DNA of 64,000 nucleotides from Xylona heveae TC161 (taxonomy: Eukaryota; Ascomycota; Xylonomycetes; Xylonales; Xylonaceae): NCBI RefSeq assembly GCF_001619985.1, contig NW_017264194.1:186001-250000 (forward strand). The letters are read 5' to 3'. A model generated the notes under the pieces. It searched no databases. It had not been told where the DNA came from and was given only the letters and a program-made list of their open reading frames with translations. Position numbers and translations under genes: made by a program. Shown one piece after another: positions 1 to 9,885 of this stretch. Each line of letters begins with the position of its first letter. Within the stretch, counting starts at the first letter, position 1.

Positions 1-1833
1 TCTTCGAAATGGAAGGACCGAAAAGAGGCGCTTGATGAGCTATATGCTGTTATTAATGTTCCTCGGATCCAGGAGGGTCCGTTCGACGAGATGATTCGCG
101 GATTTGCCAAGTCCATGAAGGATGCCAATGTAGCGGTTGTAACGGTCGCTGCAAACTGTGTTGAAGCTCTGGCAAAAGGCCTTCGGAAGAGCTTTGCCAA
201 GTACCGGTCAATGATCATGGCGCCGATGATGGAACGCCTCAAGGAAAAGAAGCAATCGGTGACAGATGCCTTGGCCGGGGCTCTGGATGCCGTGTTCGCT
301 TCCACTAGCCTAGAGGAATGTTTGGAGGAGGTTTTGGAATTTCTCAAACACAAGAATCCCCAGGTCAAACTTGAATCTTTGCGGTTTTTGATTCGATGCC
401 TGAAAACAACACGCGATATGCCCTCCAAAACCGAAATCAAGTCTATTGCTGACGCGAGTACCAAGTTGCTCGCAGAGTCTACTGAAGCCTTAAGATCTGG
501 AGCCGCTGAAGCCATGGGAACGTTGATGAAGATCACGGGAGAGAGGGCTATGAATCCGTACATGGAGAGCTTGGACGATATTCGCAAGACCAAGATCAAA
601 GAGTACTTTGAAAAGGCCGAAGTGAAAGCAAAGGAGAAGCCCAAGGCGGCCCCTCCTCCACCCAAACCTGCCGCTGCGCCGGCTGCAGCTACGAGGAAGG
701 TTGTCAAGAAACCCGCACTCGGAGTTAAAAAGCCTGCTGCTCCTGCTCCTCCGCCTCCATCTGCTCCATCACCAGTCGAAGAGCCACCCGCGGCCGCGCC
801 TTTGAAGTCCCAGCCAACTTCGAGGGGCGTTCCGTCCAAGCTCGCTGGTCCCAAATCTGGCCTCGCTGCGCCAGGAGCCGGCCTCAAGTTGCAACGGAAG
901 ATTGTTCCTCCAGGTGGAACACCGTCTGGTCTAGCATCGCCCAAACGTCCAGCTTCGGCTGGAGCCCCTGAAGAAGAAGTGCCAGCGCCGCCAAAGTTTG
1001 GGCTCGGCAACCGTGGCCTTGCTGGACGACCTCTGGGAAAGCTTACGCCGCAACCTGCACCAGTGGCTTCTGAAGCACCCTCGCCCGTTCCGACTCCAGG
1101 ATTAGGTGCAGCTGAACGGGCCGAGCTTGAAGAGCTTCGCGCTGAGAAGGAAAGGCTGATGCGGGCAAATGAAGAGCTGCGCATGGAGCGAGCTAAGCTA
1201 AATTCCCAGATCAACGAATTACAGAACCAGAATGCTCAGCTGATTGAGGACCACACAAGAGATGTGCTGAGCATCAAGGCCAAGGAGACCCAGCTTGTGC
1301 GGTCAAGGAGTGACGCAGAAACGGCCGAGCAGACGTGCCAGAAGCAGCAGCGAGAGATTGAGCGGTTGAAGCGGGAACTCAGCCGTACCGTGCGAGTGAC
1401 AAGTCCACCACCGGCAGACGTCAGTGACCATATCTATCGAGATGTTGAAATGAACGGACACTCGTTTCACGACGCGTATAACAGCAGGCAAGCTTCGGCG
1501 CGATCATACGTGTCGAGCCCTAGCGACGAGAAGGAGAATGGAGCCTTTGAGGCTCCGCCAAGAGCCAAGATGTCGCCGACCTTTTCTTCAGAGCGCAATT
1601 CTGGCACCAGCGGCCGTGGAAGCCCAATCACAGGGTCGCGAAATGCTAGCGGCAGTGGCAGCAATGGCGACGGTATTGAGAGCTGGAAGCGAGCTGCTGA
1701 AGTGACGAGCCAACTCAAAGCTCGCATTGAACAAATGAAGGTAAGTATCTTGTTGTGATTGATGCTGCGACGACGGGTGCTGATCATGCACTACTTTATA
1801 TAGGCGCGACAAGGGCTCTCGCGATATCCTTGA
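1..1833 (+). CDS. STU2: Stu2/XMAP215/Dis1-family microtubule polymerase, 3' part (5' end outside window)
   Basis: XMAP215-family proteins bind tubulin through TOG domains and speed plus-end microtubule growth at spindle poles and kinetochores. The reading frame is open from base 1, so the start lies upstream and about 589 C-terminal residues are visible. The first 190 or so form the end of a TOG (HEAT-repeat) domain. A basic, Pro/Ala/Lys-rich linker follows (about 195-370), as expected for the microtubule-lattice-binding segment, then a strong Leu/Glu coiled coil (about 373-465) for dimerisation, then a Ser-rich tail. The first exon ends at 1740 before a GTAAGT donor. The intron 1741-1803 ends in TATAG, and a ten-codon last exon (1804-1833) adds a short basic tail and stop. 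Reading through the intron would give only five different residues. CDS: join(<1..1740,1804..1833). Family assignment is firm; the tiny last exon is inferred from splice signals. Confidence 0.9.
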
Positions 1834-2751
1834 TTTTTCTTCCCCTTTTCTCCACTTCCAGTCGAAGACGGAAATGACCCTGTACCTCCCTTTTTCGGTC
1901 CTCCTTTGATACCATAATGCCTTACGCCACTTTCTTCTTCTACCATCACGGTCTATTTCAACTGGGCATGCCGATGCACATTCTTGTCCTTTTGTCATCT
2001 CAGTTGCTCAACATTTGCGGCGCGCTGTCTGTTCTATCCCGTCATTGGAGGGTTGCGCCATGTCAGACTTTGCCTGGGTTTGTCGATGTTCTTTGCCTTG
2101 TCATTTCTATTTTCTTGCGGTGCGTGGGTGATGGTCATGGGCTGTGGGAGCATTATTTTTTGGTGAACCAGGTTGAAATTCATTGGCTGTATGTCGCTTC
2201 TGAAAGCATGGCAGTCGACCTTGACTTTTGTTCCGTTTAAAAGCTCCTTTCAGCTCACTGTTTTGAGGGTTCGATTGTTGCATGGTAAAGGACTACGGGG
2301 TATTGGGAGTGGTTCAATTACGATGCATTAGATGATCATGAATATTTCAGTGTGGATTTCAATGAATATGATGAATTATGCTGAATTATGCTGTCAGAAA
2401 TTTTGAGCTATTATGCTTTGGATACCTAGGGCCGTTCAGAATGTTAAATGGGACTGTCCGAGTAAGATGGTGCTCGGTGGTGGAAGTCCTGGGGCACTTT
2501 GCCACTTAGATCTCGCGGATATTTATCGAACCGAAGTGATTTCCCCATCAACCTCCTCCGAATTCCGAGGGTTCTTGATCTCGATCTTGTCGTCAATAAT
2601 ACTGAGATTCTACATTCTACCCAATATCAAACCCATATCACAGGCTTTTCTCGAGTTTCCATAAGTTGCTTGTTTCACACCCTCGCAAAGCCTTGCATAT
2701 AGCCTCATAATCTGGTATCCGCACCTCTCAAGCTACCTTTGCATCGACACC
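1834..2751. other. Intergenic region
   Basis: This stretch holds the 3' flank of the Stu2 gene and the promoter of the Sdh8 gene. Open frames here are short, overlap one another and show no recognisable protein. No RNA gene or repeat was recognised. Confidence 0.6.
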
Positions 2752-3210
2752 ATGTCTTTCCGAGCAAGCTACATTGTGAGCAGACCGCTCAAGCAAATAT
2801 GTTCTCGTCGACTCTTTTCGAGGACTTCCACTGTCTTTCAGCACGATGAGAAGCCGACGCCCTGGTCAACAGGCCCGTCGCCACCCAGATTACCCAAGGA
2901 GGAACAAGAGATATTTGAACGATTACAGCGAGCGTCCACGGGCGCATTCAGCACCCCTTCGGTCCACCCATCTGTAATCGTGAACCAGTCGCCTGCAACA
3001 AACCAATCAACATCTGAATCGCTCGATGCAGCAATTGCTGCCCGTGGGGATGGCGAGGAACTACACCCCGATGTGAGACGAGGAGCGAAGCCCGAGTTTG
3101 AGGGAGACGTGAACCCTCGAACAGGCGAAGTTGGAGGACCGAAGAACGAACCTCTGAGATGGGGTGGCGATGCGGATTGGAGCTACAATGGCCGTGTCAC
3201 TGATTTCTGA
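2752..3210 (+). CDS. SDH8: Succinate dehydrogenase assembly factor 4 (Sdh8, DUF1674 family)
   Basis: Sdh8/SDHAF4 is a mitochondrial matrix chaperone that binds flavinated Sdh1 before it joins Sdh2, limiting reactive-oxygen production and promoting complex II assembly. The 152-residue single-exon product starts with a basic, Arg/Ser-rich region lacking acidic residues (about 1-25), typical of a mitochondrial presequence. The diagnostic part is the C-terminal 40 residues: a FEGDVNP..GEVGGPK segment, then PLRWG, and the terminal YNGRVTDF, which is the DUF1674 signature. Length matches fungal homologues. The start at 2752 is the first ATG and sits directly before the presequence. The middle (about 40-100) is variable and probably disordered. 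Neighbours are unrelated in function. Confidence 0.95.
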   Translation: MSFRASYIVSRPLKQICSRRLFSRTSTVFQHDEKPTPWSTGPSPPRLPKEEQEIFERLQRASTGAFSTPSVHPSVIVNQSPATNQSTSESLDAAIAARGDGEELHPDVRRGAKPEFEGDVNPRTGEVGGPKNEPLRWGGDADWSYNGRVTDF

Positions 3211-3876
3211 TTCAAATCATCTACTGAGAATTAAAACGGTCAAAGAATTCTGTGGAGTTTGTGGTCCAACTAGTGTTTCCATCCGCGCATGTCATTAATA
3301 GCAGGGCTCATTTTGCACTTTTTCCTGCTGCTTATTCTTTGTCTATCTCTTTGAGAATGGAATAGATTCCGTCTTACTGATTCTACTTGTATTTCTTCTC
3401 CATTGATATTCTTGAGATTCCGCATTAATCTTTCTCATCATCCGGTTCGCTGCTATCGATTGGATCGAGACCCTTATGTTGTTTCCCCTGGGGCCACGGC
3501 AGCCAATCAATTGCACGCTACTAGCGCTGAGATGCATGTCACACTTCAAACTATCACAGTTACCACTTCACTCGACACCAATCATTCCGGTCTACTGCCT
3601 AACGCCCAAATGTGCTTCTACGCCTCGGAAACATGCTGTGGCTACAATGCTGGTCATGCATTGCTCCGCACCCTGCCCGGCAGTGACCATCACTTAACTC
3701 CCAGCACTCCTCTCTCCCGGCAGAGATATCAACTCCACTTTGTCTTCAAGCCCTAGAATATTGAAAATAATACGGCCTGCAAATATCGCTCGAGAGCTTA
3801 CAGTGCTGGGCTCTGTTGTGCTGTTCCTGCTGTGTCGCACTGGGTCCATGTGAGTGGACTCGTTTCGACGACAGCA
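3211..3876. other. Intergenic region
   Basis: This is the 3' flank of Sdh8 and the promoter and leader of the next gene. Small open frames on both strands have no recognisable product. A reading frame continuous with the next gene extends back to a GTG at 3832, but no ATG lies before 3877. Confidence 0.55.
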
Positions 3877-5853
3877 ATGGACAGGCTTCACAAATCGTCG
3901 CCTGCCCGTCTCACAATCACCATTCTACTACTTGCCTCGTCGACGCTGGCCGCCGATGGCAAGCCGTCTCTATGGCATATCTCCATATGGAATAGTCCAG
4001 CACCACCAGCAGACCAAGGGCCGGCGTTCTCGAGGAATGCAACTCGCAACATGTCCCTGCTGCCTATCCAGGCATGCTGTATCGTTGCAGCATACTTGTT
4101 CAGTGTGTTGACCTTCGGCATGGCGTTGCTGCTTGTCGGTCGCCGTCTGCGACGGGCAGCTGAAGCGTCTGGCAGCACTCTGGGCGTTGAGATGGTCAAG
4201 CGCGCAGTAGCTCTACCGTTTGAATCATCGCCCCTGACGCCTAGCAAACCGGGCTTCGAGGCCTCGCCTGTATCGATCGAAACCCGCACTACGGCCACTT
4301 GGCCCAGTCCAGATAAGCAATCCGTTGGCGACAATTTCTCGTGGCCCAACGGGCACAGGCAACAGGGCAGCGTTGTTACATTTGACAAGAGCGTGATCGA
4401 AAACGATATGGCCCAACGCGAGCAAGAACTTGAACGTCTATACGCGGCAGTCATGGATTTTGACCAGCAGCGCGCTGTTGGTAATACACCCTCTCCTGGC
4501 GGGAACACAGCAACTACGCATTTGCCTACTTTGGGCTCACTTCAACCGCCGCCGCCACCGCCAAAGATTGCTGTTCCCAAACCACCTGTGCGAAAGCACG
4601 CCAAATCCAATTCTCGGACAAGTCGACTCAGCCGGCAATCTTCGATGGCGTCGACATCAAGCAAACGCAAGGGCAGCGTGCGAGGTTTGACAATCTCGAG
4701 TCCTATCTCGGCAGTGTCTTCGTCAGACGGATACTCTCCGTATGTTAGTGGAGATGAGAGTGATTTGATCCCGCTGCGTCCGCCATCGAGTCCCCCCGTT
4801 CCGCACCTGCAGCGCCTGCACCATGCATCGGCCTCCTCGACGCTGCCGCCACCACCACCACCATCGCAACCCGGAGTAATAGCCCAGCCAGAACTTCCGA
4901 AGCGGTCCCTTGGGTCGCCGTTGGAGCAGTCATGGTCGCTGCCGTCTTCAGGAGACAGGAAGCCCGCGAATTCTTCTTCCGGCTCAACTCGGCCTCGCCA
5001 AACAATGCAAACGTCTCAGCGCCGCACGCCGTCCAACTCTTCTCTTGGCAAAGCTACTGGCCCTTCAAATCTGCGGAGTCAGACTCACCAAAGCGCCCAA
5101 AATGCTTACAGTGTTCCGGCCCAATCCCAACCGCAGTCTCAATTTCAGCCTCGAACTCAACCTCAACCTCAACCTCAGCCCCAATCCCGGACTCAGCATC
5201 CACCACAACTCCAGGTCCCGCCAAGATCTCACACCCTCCAGACTAGTCCTCACGCCCAATCTCTTCATCCATCACATACATCGTACCCGCAATCCCAAGC
5301 GCCTGCGCCTCCTCAACCAATCCTGCGTCTCCCTCCTCGCGTAGCATCGCGTGACAAAATCCCGATGCCACTGTCGTTGCAACCATCCTCCTCGTCCTCG
5401 TCCTCGTCTTCATCCTTGCAGGCAGCACCAGCGGAATATACTTCTCCTCCCCGGCCGCCGCAAGCGCTCCGTCCGTCACAACCCTCCACTACGCGGGCGC
5501 CGCCAGCTTCGTCCGCCACCAACCCAACTTTCCACCTCCCACTCCGCTCCACCAGCAGCACCGACACATGGACCACCAAGACGACCGTTGTCGAAAGCAC
5601 GCGTCCTCTTCCCGGCGCATTCCATCCCCTCGGCGCTGGCGCGCGCACTCCTGGTATTGGCGCCAACGGCCTCCTCTCTCCCAATGGCGGCGTCCCTGCC
5701 ACCCCATACAGTCCATATATGCCATTTACGCCGCTCACGCCCGTGACACCACGACTCGTGACGCGCGCAGAGAGGAAGCAGCGGCAGCGCGAAGGCGGAC
5801 GCAAAGTTGCATTTGCAGAGGATCAAGTCCGCGATGAGCGAGATATTTGGTAG
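3877..5853 (+). CDS. Single-pass membrane protein with signal peptide and long Ser/Pro-rich tail, function unknown
   Basis: This 658-residue, intronless product is not a family I can name. From the ATG at 3877 the first 25 or so residues form a classic signal peptide (basic start, hydrophobic ITILLLASS core, small residues before a likely cleavage site). A short lumenal segment follows with possible N-glycosylation sites (NATRNMS), then one clear membrane helix (about 67-90) followed at once by RRLRR, indicating a cytoplasmic tail by the positive-inside rule. The remaining 560 residues are low complexity: Ser/Pro/Gln-rich, with PPPPP runs, a poly-Ser block and QPQPQ repeats, probably disordered. 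The last 45 residues (PFTPLTPVTPR, then a basic and acidic end) look more constrained and may be a binding motif. A role as a surface or wall sensor-like protein would be speculation. Confidence 0.75.
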   Translation: MDRLHKSSPARLTITILLLASSTLAADGKPSLWHISIWNSPAPPADQGPAFSRNATRNMSLLPIQACCIVAAYLFSVLTFGMALLLVGRRLRRAAEASGSTLGVEMVKRAVALPFESSPLTPSKPGFEASPVSIETRTTATWPSPDKQSVGDNFSWPNGHRQQGSVVTFDKSVIENDMAQREQELERLYAAVMDFDQQRAVGNTPSPGGNTATTHLPTLGSLQPPPPPPKIAVPKPPVRKHAKSNSRTSRLSRQSSMASTSSKRKGSVRGLTISSPISAVSSSDGYSPYVSGDESDLIPLRPPSSPPVPHLQRLHHASASSTLPPPPPPSQPGVIAQPELPKRSLGSPLEQSWSLPSSGDRKPANSSSGSTRPRQTMQTSQRRTPSNSSLGKATGPSNLRSQTHQSAQNAYSVPAQSQPQSQFQPRTQPQPQPQPQSRTQHPPQLQVPPRSHTLQTSPHAQSLHPSHTSYPQSQAPAPPQPILRLPPRVASRDKIPMPLSLQPSSSSSSSSSSLQAAPAEYTSPPRPPQALRPSQPSTTRAPPASSATNPTFHLPLRSTSSTDTWTTKTTVVESTRPLPGAFHPLGAGARTPGIGANGLLSPNGGVPATPYSPYMPFTPLTPVTPRLVTRAERKQRQREGGRKVAFAEDQVRDERDIW

Positions 5854-6511
5854 TCTGCACGAGAGATGTGGATAATCATTTGCGTTACTGCGTCGATGTA
5901 TTTTCTTTCATGTATATACATAATTCAGATCTACGTTTCATTACAGCATATCTGATATCCTGGAGTTTTATCACGTTTATCCCCCTTGGATTTCTCTTTT
6001 CTTCTTTTTTCCTTTCTTTCTTTTCTTCATTTCTTTTTTTCTTTTTTTAATCCGTTTTTTGATTTGTCTTTTTTTCTTTATTTTTATTTTATTTTATTTT
6101 ATTTTTTTTTTTTTTGAGATTTATCATTTTGATTTATCTTTTACCTTTCTCTGCGTTGGACCTATGGTGTACACATTCCCCAAATCCATCAATATATTAA
6201 ACAAATTACCAATATTATCAAACGATTCTATACCCCTTTTTTTTTAAAAAAAAAATACCATTTTAAATATCCCCTCTGACGCTCTGTCGCATGTCGCTCG
6301 TCGCTCTGTCTTTTGCAGATACAGTCACACGTATCTGCTTCATGAAATATCTCGTGGACCCCCTGGTAGCTAGGATGACTTCCGAGGTTCGTGCTAGCAG
6401 CCTGGCAGCCAAACGAACGCAACCGCACATGCGCTAACCACAACATACATATTCCACATTAACACTCCTCGCTTCAACCTTCCTGGGCAAGTCGCTAGGT
6501 AGCGACAACCA
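5854..6511. other. T-rich intergenic region upstream of the tRNA gene
   Basis: Very T-rich on the plus strand, with long T and TTTTA runs between about 5995 and 6115 and facing T and A runs near 6236-6255. It is the 3' flank of the membrane-protein gene. No gene was recognised. Confidence 0.6.
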
Positions 6512-6583
6512 GCCCTGCTGGCGCAATGGTAGCGCGCGAGACTTCTAATCTCGAGGCTGCGGGTTCGAGTCCCGCGTGGGGTG
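6512..6583 (+). tRNA. tRNA-Arg (anticodon UCU)
   Basis: The 72-nt sequence folds as a full cloverleaf. The acceptor arm 6512-6518 pairs with 6576-6582, including three G-U pairs. The D stem is GCGC/GCGC around loop AATGGTA. The anticodon stem CGAGA/TCTCG encloses loop CTTCTAA, with anticodon TCT at 6544-6546. The T arm GCGGG/CCCGC encloses TTCGAGT. The variable loop is five bases and the discriminator is G6583. There is no intron and CCA is not encoded, as in eukaryotes. It decodes AGA and probably AGG. The internal A and B boxes (TGGCGCAATGG and GGTTCGAGTCC) match RNA polymerase III promoters. Confidence 0.95.
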
Positions 6584-6585
6584 TC

Positions 6586-6592
6586 TTTTTTT
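6586..6592 (+). terminator. RNA polymerase III T-tract terminator of tRNA-Arg
   Basis: Seven consecutive T residues begin three bases after the discriminator base, which is the usual pol III termination signal and spacing. Confidence 0.85.
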
Positions 6593-8049
6593 GTCCTTTT
6601 TTTTGTAGTTACCTTCTTTTCTTCTGGGTGCTGCTGGGTTTTCTTGCCTCTACTAACCAACCCTTTTTTATTTATTTATTTTATTTTTTTTTTTCTCGAG
6701 AATATACAGAAATTTAAAAAATTAAATTAATCGATCTTTATTTTGTTGAGTTTGATATGATTGTTTGACAAATTTTGTGTTCTGTTTTAATTTATGTATT
6801 TATTTTATATTTTTATGGGGTACCAAAATCTTATCGTTTCGTGTAGACTATTAAGACTCAGGAAATTTAGGACGTCTGGGTTATGAGTCCTAAGTCCTGA
6901 GGACTAAGGACTGAGTTTCGAGGGAGAAATGAAATGTTATTTGCTAGTGGAAAGGAGTATGGCTCTTACTGGCATGTAGAATGTAAAAATCTCAATGACT
7001 CTGTTTCTCGATTGTAATGCCTACGGTGTACATCAGTATAAACGTAGATAGTAGTAAATAGTAATATAATAATATAGAGATAGAGGAAGAACAGAGAAAT
7101 GGAAGAAAGAGGATGGACGAGAGGGAGAGAAAAGAAAGAAAAGAAAAGAAAAGAAAAGGGAAGCTATAACAGCGGCGAGTCGAAGATATGAATAGAAAAA
7201 TAATTTCTGGGAAGACAAAAAAAAAAAAAAAAAAAAAATTCAGTACACGAAGAAGCAGGAAATAAATGCCATAAAAGAAAATGATGAAAGGAAATGCAAT
7301 GTCATGGCTGATGATGACAATGTACGCAAACGCTCCATAACACACCGCGAGACGCCCAGTTTGATCATACAAGGTTAATTCAGAGATGAAATCAATTCCC
7401 AGTGATAATTGATAATCATAAGCGCGATGCGATAAACAATGCCCGCCCATAATAAGTCTGATCATGACGATGCCCGATGAACAATGATGGCATCCCTTCC
7501 CTCTCCTCCTGGCAAGGTGAGTTTCAGTACTCCAGAGCGTCATGTTAAGAAAAAGAATAACACAAAAGAGAATGCCAGTTCCAGCCAGCTAGCCACCGAC
7601 CGACCATACTGATTCATGCGCCCGCCCTTTTTTGGTTCAAAAAGGAAAAAAACCGGTTCCCCTTTTTCCGTGTTCCAGTTTAATGCCTAGTATCCCTGAC
7701 CCCGCTTTAAATAATTGTCCAGACAATGCCCAGCCAATCCGTCCCATTGCAGATTAGGAGGTCAAAGACAAACAAAGAACTCCCGGAAAAAAAAAAGACT
7801 GATTGATGGAAGCAGCAAATCCATTGTGCCCAGGTACCCCATGGCGTTCCAGTAACGCGCCCAAGCGCCCAAGCGCCGTATAGTGAAGATGCATCAGAGA
7901 TAAGATACGAGAACCGATTCCGCGCCGATAATGTGAAGATATGAAATTAAAAGAGCCCGCATGAATGCGAAAGAGAAAAAAGGAATCCAAGACAAGCAAA
8001 AAGTCTTATTTATATATGCTTCTTCCTTGAAAATGGACCCTTTCCCCCC
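6593..8049. other. AT-rich intergenic region between tRNA-Arg and a minus-strand gene
   Basis: No coding gene was recognised. It contains several homopolymer stretches (T runs near 6662-6700, an A run at about 7219-7239), purine-rich AAGAA repeats near 7080-7160 and a near-perfect palindrome at 6886-6912. The right part is the 3' flank of the minus-strand gene at 8050-9885. Confidence 0.6.
6886..6912. repeat. Near-perfect 27-bp palindrome
   Basis: A 13-base left arm (6886-6898, AGTCCTAAGTCCT) and a 13-base right arm (6900-6912) are reverse complements with a single mismatch around one central base. Each arm also contains the AGTCCT motif twice, so the element is both an inverted and a direct repeat. 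Confidence 0.8.
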
Positions 8050-9885
8050 TTAAGCTGCTTCAATTCCATAGTCTTCACTCGCGGTCGACCCTTCTCTGCC
8101 AATGCCAACGCGCTTTTTTCCCGCTCCATAAAGCATCTCCATGAGTTTCGCCTTTTGTCGCTCGCGAACGATACGCAGGTGGTTGTACGTGCCGTCCAGT
8201 CCATGAATCTGCTCCTCCACAGAAAGAGTACTTGAATCATTGCTGCGGACAAGTGGGCTGACTAGCTTGCGGCGAAGGATTTCCAAGTTGCTCTTCAAGG
8301 TCAGCAGCTTGCCGTTGTGGTCAACCAAAATGTGCTTGTTCCGGACAGTCTTCTCGCGAACATTGGACAACAAGAGGCGGTTCTTTTCGTACTTTCGAAG
8401 CTGGGCGGCATTGGGTCCAAGTACGCGTGTCCACAATGAAGAGAGTAATTCGCCTTCCTCACGTTCCTGCTGATCAGATTCTCGAATCACCGTCCGTTGA
8501 AGGTTGAGGAATTGCTTGTCAATGGCTTCAAACAAGGCAAAGAGCGCAGTTGAATAGGTCAGCTCTGTGTTGATGCTTTCCTCAAGGACAGACAGAAATT
8601 CATTAAAGGTTCTTTGAAGAGTCTGACGAGTGCGCTGCCGACCTGTCTGGCCAAAGAGATCCGTGACGAGCTTGCCCATAGTAGTGGGTTTTCCAGTCGA
8701 CGATTCAAAAAGTCCAATGCGACAAAAGAGTGAATGGACATTGTCAAACACCGAAGTGAATGACGTCATGGGAAGTGAAGAGACCTGTGTCAATTCGCGT
8801 TTGGCCCACTCCATGACAATCAAAATGCTAACAACGACATTAGTCTCACAAACCAATAAGTGTGTCCAGCTTTCACACAGAGACACATACCTGTCAACAT
8901 CACCATCCACATTTGCAAAGAACTTGGTGAGCTCAATGGCCAAAGTTTTAAGACTCTCACTGAGATCGTCCAATTCACGCACAATCAAGGGAGCAGAGGT
9001 CATATTTGCTGAGCGGACGCTCTCTCCCAGATCCCACACAGCAACACCTGTCTCCTGGAGATCTCCAATTTGCTGCACGCCGTTTTCGGAATAGAATATC
9101 AGTGGCTCAAATGACTTGGCAAGACCGGCAACTTTGACGAGATCTGGCACAGGCGCTGGAGGCGGAGGCTGGAACAACACACGCATAAACAAAATGGATA
9201 GGATGGCCATTCCAGCGGCGAACAGGGCGGTACGGCGGGATGACGTGATTAAATCAACCTTGTCGCGCATGTAGCAGAAGGCCGCTTCAAATGGCTCCGT
9301 TCGATGTTGGACCTCGGCGCGGACCGCAAAGCGAATGTCTTTCGGAAGAAGATATTAGCCTAGTGTATCCACAACAGTAGCCAGATAGTTTCCATGGGAC
9401 CACGCACAATTATTGCCATTCTGATTCTGATTCTCGGGTGCAGGGACAGTCTGGTTCGAATCGGTAAAAGTGCGCGCAAAATCTGGAGCATTTTGCGGAT
9501 ATGGATCAGGGCTCGGAGACCGTTTTTTCACTGGCGTCTCTGCTGCTAGGGGTAGCTCATCCGCCTGTACTGCTGTATCGCCTTCCAGGGCACTTTCATA
9601 CTGGGGACTCATCTCGCGCGATCGCAGACCGGGTACGTTTGGCAATGTAAGAGGCTGCCGAAGCCATGTGCTTCCGTTGGCGGTTCTGCGAAATGAGGCG
9701 GGCGGCATCCATGGACCGGCAGAGTCGGCGTCGGTTTCGGAATCCTCCATTTTGAATCCTGAATGCTGCGACGGGATGCCGTAAAGAGGGGACACATGGT
9801 TCTCGTGGTCAAAGTCGTCCAAGGAAGCAGAGAGAGACGGATGGTCGTCGAATTCATCATCTATATTGTGTATGGGGTCTCCCAT
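8050..9885 (-). CDS. Conserved membrane-anchored protein of unknown function, three exons
   Basis: CDS: complement(join(8050..8827,8891..9338,9408..9885)), 567 residues. I do not recognise the family. The first 160 residues are acidic, Ser/Pro-rich and probably disordered. After them comes a basic patch (MRDK, then SSRR), one hydrophobic helix of about 20 residues (ALFAAGMAILSILFMRVLF) and a long, mostly helical C-terminal part of about 350 residues with charged heptad-like stretches. It looks like a membrane-anchored helical protein. Both introns have a length divisible by three. The 69-nt intron (9339-9407) has a GTGCGT donor, a CTAAT branch and an in-frame stop. The 63-nt intron (8828-8890) has GTATGT, ACTAAT and TTAG signals but no stop, so retaining it would insert 21 residues. 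Exon joins are my inference. Confidence 0.7.

Noticed and set aside
3832-3876. Extension of the membrane-protein gene to a GTG start
   Set aside because: Nuclear fungal genes normally start at ATG, and the signal peptide begins directly after the ATG at 3877.
6992-7543. 183-residue minus-strand Phe/Ser/Ile-rich frame
   Set aside because: Arises from purine-rich low-complexity sequence and an A run; not protein-like.
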